Assembly (NCBI GenBank): GCA_001839685.1
Contig: MLAK01000588.1
Span: 33,059 to 96,642 of the forward strand
Direction of reading: 5' to 3'
Length of the DNA stretch: 63,584 nucleotides
Source: Tritrichomonas foetus
Taxonomy: Eukaryota > Parabasalia > Tritrichomonadida > Tritrichomonadidae
Shown here: piece by piece, positions 29,999-39,791 of the stretch
Position numbering within the stretch: the stretch's first letter is position 1
Layout: each line of letters opens with the position of its first letter
Program-made: the position numbers and the translations under genes
The notes under the pieces: model-generated
What the model saw: only the letters and a program-made list of their open reading frames with translations
Databases searched by the model: none
Told to the model about the DNA's origin: nothing

Positions 29999-31525
29999 TT
30001 ATATTTTTTGATTTTGAATCTCTTCTTTCAGTAATTCCAATTGAATCTGAATTTTCGTGTACTTGAATTGATGAAAACCTTCGGAAATCATTTTACATAC
30101 TTCCAGATTATTAGAATATACTGGATTTTTCACTCCTTTCACTGGTTTGGCATTTACTCCCCATAAAACAACCTCAGGTAAAATTCCTTGATTAAAAATT
30201 TGAGCAATAGCTGCAATCGCCTTATTTGCATTGCTGAAGTCTTTTGTGACTTCTTTTGATGAAAGAATTTTCTGGAATTTTTGGAAACTGCTTCCATTTA
30301 TCTTTTGAGATGAAATTGATTCAAAAACATCCCATAAAGCAGAAATAGATGCTATTTCGCCAGAACTCTGTGTTAAAAAGGTATCCATGAATAATCTCAA
30401 TACCGGATAAAGAATAGAAATATATTTCGTTTGAATATCAATATCTTCAAGTAGCCATTTTCGAGTTGTTGTTAAAAAGTCATCAACAGTTGATGAAACT
30501 CGTTGAGCAAATTTCTTGGGACTTACAGGTGGTGAATATAAAGGTGCTTTGCTTTCATTTATTTCACCTGTAATTTCTGCGCATTCAATTTTTTCAATGG
30601 CTACTGCGAATATTTCCGCAATTATTGGATCTCTGATAGGTGCATCTGCATAATAATTCTGTTTTAAGAAAGTGTCATCTTTACTTAAAGTTCTTATTAA
30701 ATTGGCACATTGCATGTTAAGTAACATGATGTAAACAAACTTAGTCAAAAATTGAATATTGTTTTCATTATTATTTCCACTGTGTGCATAAATGATTGCA
30801 CTTTGCAAGTTAATGTTATTTGTAGGAATATCGCTCATATGATTAAATATACGAATCGCCTTCCCTCTTATACCGATATCGAAAAATTCGGCAATTTTTA
30901 CAATCAAATTAAAGGGAGCTTCTTCAGAAATATCAAGATGAGTTAACGATGATGTAACTTGTTTCTTCGCTTTTTCATATAAGTCTTCGATTTCTTTTGC
31001 GTAGTTCTTTTCGCCATTATCTAATTTTCCTTCTTGCGCATCATTCAAATACGATAAGCGATTCTCTAGATTATTTATAGCTTCATCACTCAAAAGTGTA
31101 TAAATTTTGGCAAGTCCCTGAAGTTCAGGATTGAATAAAACAGTTTCTCCTGGAATATCATCGATATTGATACATTTGTCTGAATACACGCGAGATTGGG
31201 TCTGTAGGCTTTCTTTATGCGATTTTGAAAGATCATCCAATGCTGATGAAATTTTATCTTGGATAGAAATTTCTTTAGATATTGTTCCTTCTGGTTTCGT
31301 ATAATCTCTCCAAAAATTTTGTTCATATTCGGTCATTTTAGCTCGGAATGCCTCCCTGTGCTTCTGTAAAGTTGGATCGTTGAATTTATACTCGCCTGAT
31401 TTTTGGTCGAACGTTGCTCCTTCTTTTGTGAGGGGAAGATCTAACTGTTTTAACTCGACTGCTAATTGTGATTTTGGAACGCCTGAGGCAGGTGGAGCAA
31501 TGACTTGATTTGATTCTCCACTCAT
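29999..31525 (-). CDS. Unrecognised helical protein
   Basis: 508 residues from the ATG at 31525; the open frame extends four codons further to a TTG, which I did not use. Mostly charged alpha-helix with Lys, Glu and Asn; a short Pro/Ser segment (SPPVSPKKFA) divides it. No catalytic motif, zinc site, membrane segment or signal peptide. The second half (RKWLLEDIDIQTKYISILYP) has the look of a helical bundle such as RUN or VHS-type domains, but no diagnostic motif supports naming one. Neighbours (PKB on one side, the giant repeat protein on the other) give no functional hint. Confidence 0.75.
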   Translation of the reverse strand: MSGESNQVIAPPASGVPKSQLAVELKQLDLPLTKEGATFDQKSGEYKFNDPTLQKHREAFRAKMTEYEQNFWRDYTKPEGTISKEISIQDKISSALDDLSKSHKESLQTQSRVYSDKCINIDDIPGETVLFNPELQGLAKIYTLLSDEAINNLENRLSYLNDAQEGKLDNGEKNYAKEIEDLYEKAKKQVTSSLTHLDISEEAPFNLIVKIAEFFDIGIRGKAIRIFNHMSDIPTNNINLQSAIIYAHSGNNNENNIQFLTKFVYIMLLNMQCANLIRTLSKDDTFLKQNYYADAPIRDPIIAEIFAVAIEKIECAEITGEINESKAPLYSPPVSPKKFAQRVSSTVDDFLTTTRKWLLEDIDIQTKYISILYPVLRLFMDTFLTQSSGEIASISALWDVFESISSQKINGSSFQKFQKILSSKEVTKDFSNANKAIAAIAQIFNQGILPEVVLWGVNAKPVKGVKNPVYSNNLEVCKMISEGFHQFKYTKIQIQLELLKEEIQNQKI

Positions 31526-31879
31526 ATTTTTAGACAAAAAAGCTTGATTTCTTCTTCTTTGAATTCCAAACTTGTCAATTTTCTGATGGAGGTTGGAAGG
31601 TTAAAATAGGTCAAATTTCGATGATGTGGAAAGTGATGTGAATTTATTTAAATCATTAGCATGGTTACTGCCGAATATAATGAACTCTTATTTATAACTT
31701 TTTGGTATATTGTTTAACAAATGAATTTTGATTATGAAAAATTGATTTATATAAGTATAAGATGATTAGTTATAGGAATATGGAAAGTAGGCATTTGATC
31801 GCAGATTTCATTCAATTTTAATAGAACTCATAGAATAAATTGAGAAAGTGATTTTGACACGAATCCAGAAATGTGATCT
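31526..31879. other. Intergenic left of the foldback element
   Basis: AT-rich spacer upstream of the unrecognised gene at 29999-31525. No gene. Confidence 0.45.
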
Positions 31880-32197
31880 GAATTGCTGGCAGGATTTTTT
31901 TTCCTATGAGTTTTGTTTTTTGACACTAAAAATGGGTAAATGTGATGTGACTTTGCGGGCCCCTTCGACTCATTCGGCCATTGGAAGAGGTGCTGCCACG
32001 TGACCACAGCTTCGGATCGCTTCGCTCCCTCCGCTGTGTTCACGTGGCGCACCTCCTCCATGTCGAAGTGACCCAAAGAACCAGCAAAGTTCACATCACA
32101 TTTACCCATTAGGTTTTTTCCACTTTTGACCTTTATTTGACCTTTCACTTCACATTTACAAAACTCATAGGAAAATAAATCTCTGCCGAATTGCCGG
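31880..32197. mobile_element. Foldback / MITE-like element with nested inverted repeats
   Basis: Nested palindrome. Outer arms: TTTCCTATGAGTTTTGT at 31900-31916 and its exact complement at 32158-32174, extending imperfectly to about 31890 and 32187. Inner arms: AATGGGTAAATGTGATGTGA at 31931-31950 and its complement in 32084-32110; further arms around CCACGTGA/TCACGTGG (about 31978-32010 with 32033-32062). Loop about 32011-32032. GC content is clearly higher than around it. It is flanked by GAATTGCTGG (31880-31889) and GAATTGCCGG (32188-32197), a probable 10-bp target duplication with one mismatch, the size expected for Mutator-like elements. A 106-codon minus-strand frame (31828-32148) runs through it, but no transposase is present, so it would be non-autonomous. 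Confidence 0.7.
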
Positions 32198-32399
32198 TTT
32201 AATCCTCCATAAATTCACTTTTTTCCGTTATCAAAGATTTTTTTTGTTTATTGACTTATTACATGAAAGGATCAACATGTGATCACAAAAAAAGGATGAG
32301 ATAATTTCCTCAAATTTAAACGGTCGATATTTTCGTTAGATTTTAATCAATTCGATTTTTCTCACAATTATTTTAGCATACAATTTTCTATCGTCCCGA
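32198..32399. other. Leader region of the giant repeat gene
   Basis: Non-coding DNA between the foldback element and the start at 32400. It contains the TTTAAACGGTCG element at 32315 and a T-rich leader. Confidence 0.5.
32315..32326 (+). promoter_or_regulatory. TTTAAACGGTCG promoter element
   Basis: About 75 nt before the ATG at 32400. Identical in core (AAACGGTC) to the element before the MCRS1-like gene, and close to TTAACGGTCG before 57801. Confidence 0.4.
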
Positions 32400-35300
32400 A
32401 TGAGCGAAAGTAGTTTGCCTTCGCTGAATCCAGGGGCAAATCGACTTACTACGCACACAATCATTGAAAGCAATCAGAAAAATATATCCATCGAAAATTA
32501 CGAATTCGATAAAGCGATCAAAATCTTATTAAAAAACTCCAATACTGTAATGACAGCGAATATGCTCATTGAAAAAGCTATCCGCGATCGACAACAATAC
32601 ATCGAAAAGCTACAAATGGAAATCAAAGAATCAAATCTTTTACTTTCAAAAGCGATGAACGCTCAACAAATGGCCAATTATCGTTTGAAACAAGCAGAAG
32701 AAAAGCAACTGAACAGTTCAAAAAGCCAGAAAGAAATTTTATATAAAATCGAAAAATTGAATTCTGAAATTGAAAATGATCTTTCGGCCAAACAAACAGA
32801 AATTGAATCAAAATTGCAATTTAACAACAAACTTGTGCAAAAAGCAAAAATTGATAAAATGTTATATCAAAAGCTTTTAGAAATAAATAACATTTTAATA
32901 AAAATTGGCTCAAAAGGGTCCAATGAGAGTGATGAAACCAAAATGATGATGAAACAAAGAAATGAAATTTTTAATTATCTTAAAATGGATGAAGAATGGA
33001 AAGTTGATGAAAATAATTTACAAGAAAAGCTTGACAAAGCTTCACAAATTTTAAATGAAATTGAATTAGCTCATCATCAATCATCCAAAAATCATAAAAA
33101 ACTCACTTTTGATGAAAAAACACAATTCGGTCGAGATAAACAAAAATCCGAGCTGTCTCAAATAGTCAATCGTGATTTTCCTTATTTAAATAATTTTTCT
33201 TCAAATAAGGATAGAAATAGATCTGCTCGACCAAATAGCGCTAAAAGTGTCATAAATTCTCTAAATCCGCTCACTTTACAAAAATGGGAATATTTAGGTA
33301 ACTACGACAGCGATGGAAATTTCGTAATTAGCAAACATAAAATTCGATATGGATTTAAAAAGATAAATGGAAGAAAAATAAGTTACAGAATTCCAGATAT
33401 CGAAGAATATGAAGGACAAACATCAAATGGCGATGTTGCCACTTTTGAAAGAGAAATTGAGTATGAAATGATCGCTGTCAGAAATGAAGATGGAACTATC
33501 CAAAAAGTTATTCGGCCTATTCCTGAATATGAGTTAAGACTAACTAATGATGGAAAAATCCTTAAAGTTCAAAAGAAATACCATTACCAAAAAATTGGGA
33601 AAGGGCGATACAGAAAATTTGAAATAGCAACTGACAATGACATCTTTTCGGCAGAAATCATTGCTGAACAAACCAAAAGTCCACGTGGCAGACGAAGATA
33701 CCAACTTGCTCCAATATCTCTTCAAAGCATTGATAACAAAATAAATGATGAAACTGAAGATATAAAAATAGAAAATGAATCAGATTTAGAAATTTTTGCC
33801 CAGAATTTACCAAAAGTTGAAAGTTTGTCATTTAATAATGATTCTGAAGGTGAAGAGGATCCTTTTGATGCGAAAAAATTAACAGAATCTGAAATATCTG
33901 ATAGACAAATTGAAGAAATGGTTGATAATATGATGAAAAGTTCGGATAATTCCAAAAACTTCGATTCCGAACCTGCTTCTGATGAAGATGATAACGAAAA
34001 TGATCATCAAATTGACTATTTAACTCAAGATATTATTCCAAAACCAATCATTTCTCAACCTAAAAATATAGTAGTTATTCCATTATCTCCTATAAATCAA
34101 AGAAACTCACCACGCCATAATCAAAAAATGAATTCTCCTTTTCAAAATAAACTCCCAAATAATTTACCCAATGAGAAAGATGATGATTTAAATGAAAATT
34201 GCGGCAGAAATCTAGTATTTAACGAGCTTTATAAACCTGTTAAGCCCGATGAAGGAAGGAAAGAAAAGAATAACTTCATTAACAATGTTAAAATAATTAC
34301 AACACCTGTTACGCAAAATTCCGCACAACCTTCAAACCAACCAACTGCTGCCCCACAGTCACCGAAATCAAGTCCAAGAAATTACAACAATAGACAAACA
34401 ACAGACACCATTACATCGAAAATGGCTTCAAATTTAATGAAAAAAGGCGGTGATTCTTCTTCCGAAGAAGAAAAAACAGTCGTCGATCTTCACAACAACG
34501 ATGATGGTCCACTTAAAAAAGGCGACAATGAATATGAATATTATAGTGATGAAGAACAAGTTCCAGGTAACCTTTTGAATTTCATTTTCGAATATGCAAA
34601 CATCATTTGTGATCATTTAGATGAAGCATGTGGAAGAAAAAGCACAAGAAAAGTTCCACCAAAACTAGGTCATAGAAGAAGAACGGTCCAAAAATCAAAG
34701 AAGCCAATGACATTTTTATCTGATATTTCTGATGAAGACAGTTGCGACAATTATGATGATGACGATGAAGAAGGTGTAATTGATGAAGGTGACATTATTT
34801 ATGATAAAAATGGAAATTATGTATCTGGAGGTCGATATAAACTTGATAAAAATGGAAATAAAGTTTTTCTTCCGAAAAAGAATAAAGGAACAAACAAAAA
34901 CGGTGGTAATGCTCCTTTTAAGTGGAAGAAACTTAAAACTGTTGAAGAATTAGAAGAGTATTTTCAATCTGAAGCACAAAAACTAGAAATAGCAATAAAA
35001 GAAGAAAGAAATGCTATTCGATTCGGTGGACACAACAAAAAACATCGAAAAGATCCTGAATTTCAATATGATGAAACTGATGACAGTGATTTCCACGAAA
35101 AAATTATTAAAAAGAGACTTTGCGTTTATGATAAAGTTTATGTGAACGTTGATGGAAGAAGAATTGTTCAACTTGTTAGAAGGCCCGCAGAAAACTTTGA
35201 GTTTTTAGAAATTGAAGATGAAGAAGGTCAAACAAAACTTGTTCGGCATCCAAGGAATTATGAAATTCTTGATATTGAATCTGTTGGTGGTACTTTTCGA

Positions 35301-37874
35301 GATGTTAATTGTCCTATTGAAGAAATCGAATATGAATGGGTTCAAAGGGAAGATGATCCAACCATAATCGAAAGAGTACCAAAGAAATGGGGATACAGAT
35401 GGACTTACGTAGATGGACGAAGAAGAAGAATTAAATATGACTCAAGAGCATTTATGGAAGAAGAAACACGTGATTGGAAAGGTAATCCAACAACAATTTT
35501 AAAGAAACTTAGGATGGAAGAAGTTGAAGTTGAATGTGATGATGGCGAGATGCGGACAATAAGGAGGCCAATTGAAAAAATTGAATTTGAATTCTTTGAA
35601 GAAATTGGTGAAGATGGTTCATTTTCTATTATTCAACGACCTGTTCGATATAGACAACTTGAAAATGGAGCGTGGAAACGTGTTGATGAAGAAAATGATT
35701 TTTATCTTGAACAATTTGAAAATGATGGGAAATTAACAGTAGAAAAACGAAAGAAAGAATATGAAGAAGTAGAAATCGAATGTGAAGATGGTGTCATTCG
35801 AAAAGTTCGTCGTGAAAAGCAACCAGTAGAATTTGATGAAATAATTGACGAAAATGGTAAAACAAAACTTGTTCCACGAAATGTTGAGTATGAATATATT
35901 GTCTACGAAAATGAAGATGGAACCATCACTAAAGTACGAAGACAAGTACTGAAAGATGAATTTGAATTTATTGGAACATATGATGATGATGGAAACTTTG
36001 TAGTTCAACAACAAAAAGTTCGATATTCTTATAAATATGATGCAAGTGGAAAACGAATTCGTTATCGTGTTCCTGATAAAGAAATTATAGAAGATGAAAA
36101 TGGGGAAATTATTGAAAAAGCCGTAGAATATGAAACTGTTGAAGTTAAAATGGCTGATGGCACAATTCAAAAAGTTTTAAGACGAAAAGAAGACTTCGAA
36201 TATATAATGGAAACAGACGAAAATGGTCAAGTTCATTATATCAAACAAAAGGTTCAATATACAACAACTACAATTACAGATAAAGATGGAAAAATAGTAA
36301 CTGTTCGAAAAAGAGTCATAACTGATTTTGATGAGGTTGCAGAACTTGATGAGTCTGGAAATGTTGTTTTTAAGAAAGTTGCAAGAGAATACGAAACAAT
36401 TCACATGAAAGGTGCAGATGGCAAAATTATCACAGTGAGACGTGCGAAGAAATACAACTATGAAACTGTTATTGATGAAAATGGAGTGGCTCATCAAGTT
36501 CGTAAAGAAAAAATTAAGCCAAGACGTGTAAGGAAATGTGTTAAAAGATTGTATTCATTCCCTAGACCACCACCACGCTCTAAATCATTTTCATTTAATA
36601 AAGATTATCCGAAATTAAAAGCTAAAGGAATGATTCAAGCTGCTGATTCTAATCTTGGTCCAGTTCTTCAAGCTTTAAGAAGACATGGAAAAGATCTTAT
36701 AGCTGGTGATTCTTCCTGGTTTGATCATAAAGATGATCACTTATTTAAAGGTAGGAGAAATAATAAAGATTTCTATAGGAGAATTTTAATGGATGCAATG
36801 AACAGAAGAATCAATCGTGTTCAAATAACGAATACACAAACAGATCTGTTTTATTCAAGAGCCAATACTCAAGCAATTTCAGAAGATATTGATTTTGTTT
36901 GTTTTGAAATTCGTTCGAAATTGCCTAAATTGACATTAATTAATAGTGTTGATAAAGTCGCGATTAAAAAGCCACCAATTAATGGTGGAGATGTTCATTG
37001 TCAAACTGATTTGACATCTGAGCAACTTGCTGAATTCCATATGCGCGTTAAAAGTGGAATGTTAACAAGCCAAACAAAAAGTACTCTGACTGATAATATC
37101 TCTACATTAACCGACTACCTTGAGAAACTTGGTCGAGATTTAAAGAAAATTAAAGATACTGCTTATGAAAATGAAATGAATGGTGACATTGCACTTGCTG
37201 AAATTCGAATCTATAAACCCAATGATGATGACATTCCAATGCCACCCGAAACACGTAAAAGAATGCAACTCCAAAACAATTTCCAAGTTCTTAAAGAACA
37301 AAGTGATAAAATTAAAATTGACCTTGAGCAAAAATTAGACGAATTAAGTCATTTAAGACTTAAAGAAAGTGATTTACAAACTTTTATAGATTTAAAGAGA
37401 AGAAAAGTGAATGAATTAAAGATGGAACCAAAAGTGACAATGAAAGAATTAAGACATCAACAAGAAACTTCAACAACCCATGAAAAGAAAGTAATGAGTA
37501 ATATTAAATTGGCTGAAATTGAGGAGTCGGTTTTAGATGAAAAAATTGCAATTTTGGCCACATCTTATTCAAAAGAAAATATTGAGCAAACTAAAATGGA
37601 AATTTATCAAATGACTGAATCCTTAAACGAATTAAAACGGAAATTTTATGAAAGAAAGAAAATTCCTCAAGAAGAATGGAAAAATCACGTTGTGTATTCA
37701 AATAAAGCAGAATTAACAGCATTTGAAAGAAGACAAAAAGAAGTTTTAAGGAAAATTGAACTTGCCAAAACTCAAGAAAATGAATATACCAGAAAAATTA
37801 ATGGTCTAATGAAAGTAATGAAGCATGATAAAATTAGAATACCAATTGATAGATATGTGACTGTTTTTGATTAA
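32400..37874 (+). CDS. Giant charged repeat protein with terminal coiled coils (unrecognised)
   Basis: 1824 residues. A coiled coil (about 55-230) is followed by a first repeat block (about 295-400), an acidic Ser/Asp-rich linker (450-800), a second long repeat block (about 905-1380), and a C-terminal coiled coil (about 1560-1800). The repeat unit is about 25 residues: an aromatic-acid strand, a D-x-D/N-G turn and a basic strand (for example YENEDGTITKVRRQV; VKMADGTIQKVLRR; TDKDGKIVTVRKR). The pieces WEYLGNYDSDGNFVISKHKI and FEFIGTYDDDGNFVVQQQKV show that the two blocks are homologous. It is probably cytoskeletal or a spacer scaffold by composition; no known family recognised. Converges with the 7TM gene. 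Confidence 0.85.
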   Translation: MSESSLPSLNPGANRLTTHTIIESNQKNISIENYEFDKAIKILLKNSNTVMTANMLIEKAIRDRQQYIEKLQMEIKESNLLLSKAMNAQQMANYRLKQAEEKQLNSSKSQKEILYKIEKLNSEIENDLSAKQTEIESKLQFNNKLVQKAKIDKMLYQKLLEINNILIKIGSKGSNESDETKMMMKQRNEIFNYLKMDEEWKVDENNLQEKLDKASQILNEIELAHHQSSKNHKKLTFDEKTQFGRDKQKSELSQIVNRDFPYLNNFSSNKDRNRSARPNSAKSVINSLNPLTLQKWEYLGNYDSDGNFVISKHKIRYGFKKINGRKISYRIPDIEEYEGQTSNGDVATFEREIEYEMIAVRNEDGTIQKVIRPIPEYELRLTNDGKILKVQKKYHYQKIGKGRYRKFEIATDNDIFSAEIIAEQTKSPRGRRRYQLAPISLQSIDNKINDETEDIKIENESDLEIFAQNLPKVESLSFNNDSEGEEDPFDAKKLTESEISDRQIEEMVDNMMKSSDNSKNFDSEPASDEDDNENDHQIDYLTQDIIPKPIISQPKNIVVIPLSPINQRNSPRHNQKMNSPFQNKLPNNLPNEKDDDLNENCGRNLVFNELYKPVKPDEGRKEKNNFINNVKIITTPVTQNSAQPSNQPTAAPQSPKSSPRNYNNRQTTDTITSKMASNLMKKGGDSSSEEEKTVVDLHNNDDGPLKKGDNEYEYYSDEEQVPGNLLNFIFEYANIICDHLDEACGRKSTRKVPPKLGHRRRTVQKSKKPMTFLSDISDEDSCDNYDDDDEEGVIDEGDIIYDKNGNYVSGGRYKLDKNGNKVFLPKKNKGTNKNGGNAPFKWKKLKTVEELEEYFQSEAQKLEIAIKEERNAIRFGGHNKKHRKDPEFQYDETDDSDFHEKIIKKRLCVYDKVYVNVDGRRIVQLVRRPAENFEFLEIEDEEGQTKLVRHPRNYEILDIESVGGTFRDVNCPIEEIEYEWVQREDDPTIIERVPKKWGYRWTYVDGRRRRIKYDSRAFMEEETRDWKGNPTTILKKLRMEEVEVECDDGEMRTIRRPIEKIEFEFFEEIGEDGSFSIIQRPVRYRQLENGAWKRVDEENDFYLEQFENDGKLTVEKRKKEYEEVEIECEDGVIRKVRREKQPVEFDEIIDENGKTKLVPRNVEYEYIVYENEDGTITKVRRQVLKDEFEFIGTYDDDGNFVVQQQKVRYSYKYDASGKRIRYRVPDKEIIEDENGEIIEKAVEYETVEVKMADGTIQKVLRRKEDFEYIMETDENGQVHYIKQKVQYTTTTITDKDGKIVTVRKRVITDFDEVAELDESGNVVFKKVAREYETIHMKGADGKIITVRRAKKYNYETVIDENGVAHQVRKEKIKPRRVRKCVKRLYSFPRPPPRSKSFSFNKDYPKLKAKGMIQAADSNLGPVLQALRRHGKDLIAGDSSWFDHKDDHLFKGRRNNKDFYRRILMDAMNRRINRVQITNTQTDLFYSRANTQAISEDIDFVCFEIRSKLPKLTLINSVDKVAIKKPPINGGDVHCQTDLTSEQLAEFHMRVKSGMLTSQTKSTLTDNISTLTDYLEKLGRDLKKIKDTAYENEMNGDIALAEIRIYKPNDDDIPMPPETRKRMQLQNNFQVLKEQSDKIKIDLEQKLDELSHLRLKESDLQTFIDLKRRKVNELKMEPKVTMKELRHQQETSTTHEKKVMSNIKLAEIEESVLDEKIAILATSYSKENIEQTKMEIYQMTESLNELKRKFYERKKIPQEEWKNHVVYSNKAELTAFERRQKEVLRKIELAKTQENEYTRKINGLMKVMKHDKIRIPIDRYVTVFD

Positions 37875-38367
37875 GATTCTGTGAATTTGAAGCAAATTGT
37901 TTTTATTTTATTTATTGCTATCAATTTCACTCAGAATCAAATGAAATTTTTATTTTCCTATTGAGTAAAGATTTCATGTTATTCGATAATTTATCAAATA
38001 TCTTTTATATCTTCATTTTAAACTCTATATATTATTTTTAAATAATTCTAAAATCAACTATAGGCTCAGAAATGTGAAAATTATTGTTAAAATCATGAAT
38101 TATCATTAATAATTTCTGAGAGATGAAGATAACGGTAGATGTCTCTCCTTTTACAATTCTTATTGAATACATGAATAATTTATCAGATAAATGTAAACGC
38201 GAGATTTTTCGAATGCAAGGAAAAAGAGCTTGTGATTTAATTTCCTAATAATTAAAGAGAATAAAAATCTCTTCTTCTAAGAAAAAACTAATTTATTTCT
38301 TTGATAAAGAAGAAAAGATAAAGAAAGAAAGAAAAAAGCAGGAATGTGCAAAAATTCAAACAGTTTA
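37875..38367. other. Convergent intergenic (493 bp)
   Basis: No gene. Contains the purine tract 38303-38342, which on the minus strand follows the stop of the 7TM gene by 26-65 nt. Confidence 0.5.
38303..38342 (-). terminator. Polypyrimidine tract downstream of the 7TM gene stop
   Basis: On the coding strand the tract reads as CTTTTTTC, CTTTC and CTTTATC runs. It matches in position and composition the tracts after three other minus-strand genes; a role in 3'-end formation is inferred. Confidence 0.25.
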
Positions 38368-39681
38368 TTATATTTCTATACTCGCAATAGCCAAGTCTGT
38401 TTTGGCTGGTTCTTGAAGAAGGTAAATTGTCTGCTTACAGCTTAGTTCTCCTTTTTCGTCAATGAAAATATTTTCACCTTCATACTTCGGTGTTACCATA
38501 AAGAAGTACATTTCAATGAGTTGGTAAAGAAAACATCCAAACTCCATTAAAATGTCACCAACGACATTCCAAACATTCATTGAAACTGACAAAGAATAAA
38601 TCAATGCAAATACTATTCCGAACACAACAGTAGTAGATGAAAAAGATGTTACCAAATTCATTTTCAAGCTCAATTGGGTTTGCCCATTTGGTATTAAATT
38701 TTCAATTCGGTCCAAAATTAAGATATAGTCTGTTATATTTCTCAAAAATGATAAAAATCCGACTGAGATGAAAACCATCGCAAACATAACGTCTTTTATT
38801 GACATAATGAATCGAATTTTCCAGAAGCCCACAATAAACATAAAATTAACTACAACTATTTTCATTATTTCTAAAATCGGTATTTTTTCTCTGAAAATGC
38901 ACCATCCAGACATGGCCAAAAGTGGAACGGAAAAAAACAAAGTAAAATGAAATAAATACATAATATTATAGAGGTCTGGCCCATGAAAGTTATACGTTAC
39001 TATTCCAAGTCTTCTTTCTTCCCAAAGTGTTGAATACATTACACTCAAAATTGCTTTTGTTGATGAAATGAATGCAAAAGCAGTATGAAGTGGAATTGCA
39101 AATTTGGAATAAAAAATTGTATTGATTAACCAAAAAATTGTACAAATTATATATACAAATGATACAATTAAATAAGCCAACGAATAATAGTTATCACGAA
39201 AGTCGATGTGACTTTGTGGATTTTGAAAATCAGTTGATACTTTGTAAACGGTCGTTGAGTTGGAACAGGCGACCAAATATGGATAGTAAATTGCATGGTC
39301 AATAATTTGACCACTCCATGATAGAAAATTAACGTTTTCTTGAAATGTGGAATTGAAATTTAATAAATGCGTGAAGTTATCGATCGAATTGTTTTGGGAA
39401 TGATGGTAATAGTCGCAAATTGATTTGCTGATTGTGTCTGAAGCGAAGCGATGTTGTTTGATTTCCTTCTTAAGTAAGAAGAGGATCATCGACGTTTTAT
39501 TTGGAGTGGAAATATTGATTGTAAAGGTTCCATTTTCTTCAAAGCCGAACGATTTGAGACGAACTGAGGACAATGACGAATAGAAAACTGACTTCCTGAT
39601 TGAGCATACCCCAAGATGAATAAATAGAGCAAACACAATCATTTGTGCTTTCACATCACAAGTCAAGATTTTAAAAATCAT
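38368..39681 (-). CDS. Seven-transmembrane GOST / Lung-7TM family protein (GPR107/TMEM87-like)
   Basis: 437 residues from the ATG at 39681; the longer open frame begins with GTG, which I reject. A hydrophobic N-terminus (QMIVFALFIHLGVCS) acts as signal peptide; then an extracellular/luminal part of about 130 residues with NGT, NKT, NFT and NST glycosylation sites; then about seven hydrophobic segments (YLIVSFVYIICTIFWLI, VVVNFMFIVGF, VVFGIVFALIYSLSV and others). Signal peptide, glycosylated lumenal domain and late 7TM bundle with FWLINTIFYSKFAIPLHTAF fit the Lung-7TM/GOST family, which works in Golgi-endosome traffic in animals and plants. Family assignment moderate. Shares a 110-bp divergent promoter with the methyltransferase. 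Confidence 0.65.
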   Translation of the reverse strand: MIFKILTCDVKAQMIVFALFIHLGVCSIRKSVFYSSLSSVRLKSFGFEENGTFTINISTPNKTSMILFLLKKEIKQHRFASDTISKSICDYYHHSQNNSIDNFTHLLNFNSTFQENVNFLSWSGQIIDHAIYYPYLVACSNSTTVYKVSTDFQNPQSHIDFRDNYYSLAYLIVSFVYIICTIFWLINTIFYSKFAIPLHTAFAFISSTKAILSVMYSTLWEERRLGIVTYNFHGPDLYNIMYLFHFTLFFSVPLLAMSGWCIFREKIPILEIMKIVVVNFMFIVGFWKIRFIMSIKDVMFAMVFISVGFLSFLRNITDYILILDRIENLIPNGQTQLSLKMNLVTSFSSTTVVFGIVFALIYSLSVSMNVWNVVGDILMEFGCFLYQLIEMYFFMVTPKYEGENIFIDEKGELSCKQTIYLLQEPAKTDLAIASIEI

Positions 39682-39791
39682 TTTTGACAAAGTCTGTTTA
39701 ATTAATTTCTGTTTATGAATTTGTAAATTCACCTAGTTGATGTCAATTTCATTCACCAATTTATTTACCATCCTAATAACTTGAATCAAAA

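Noticed and set aside
31526..31537. Longer N-terminus of the unrecognised helical protein starting at TTG
   Set aside because: An ATG lies four codons downstream, and non-ATG starts are not expected in this kind of genome.
31828..32148. 106-codon minus-strand open frame over the foldback element
   Set aside because: It follows the palindrome and its GC-rich arms. Open reading across an inverted repeat is expected by symmetry; no promoter or known domain. Worth revisiting only if many genomic copies keep the frame open.
35733..36497. Minus-strand frames rich in Phe, Ile and Asn inside the giant repeat gene
   Set aside because: Shadows of the charged repeats: Lys/Glu codons on one strand give Phe/Ile/Leu on the other.
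39682..39732. GTG-started extension of the 7TM protein
   Set aside because: The ATG at 39681 gives a normal signal peptide and leaves room for the divergent promoter.
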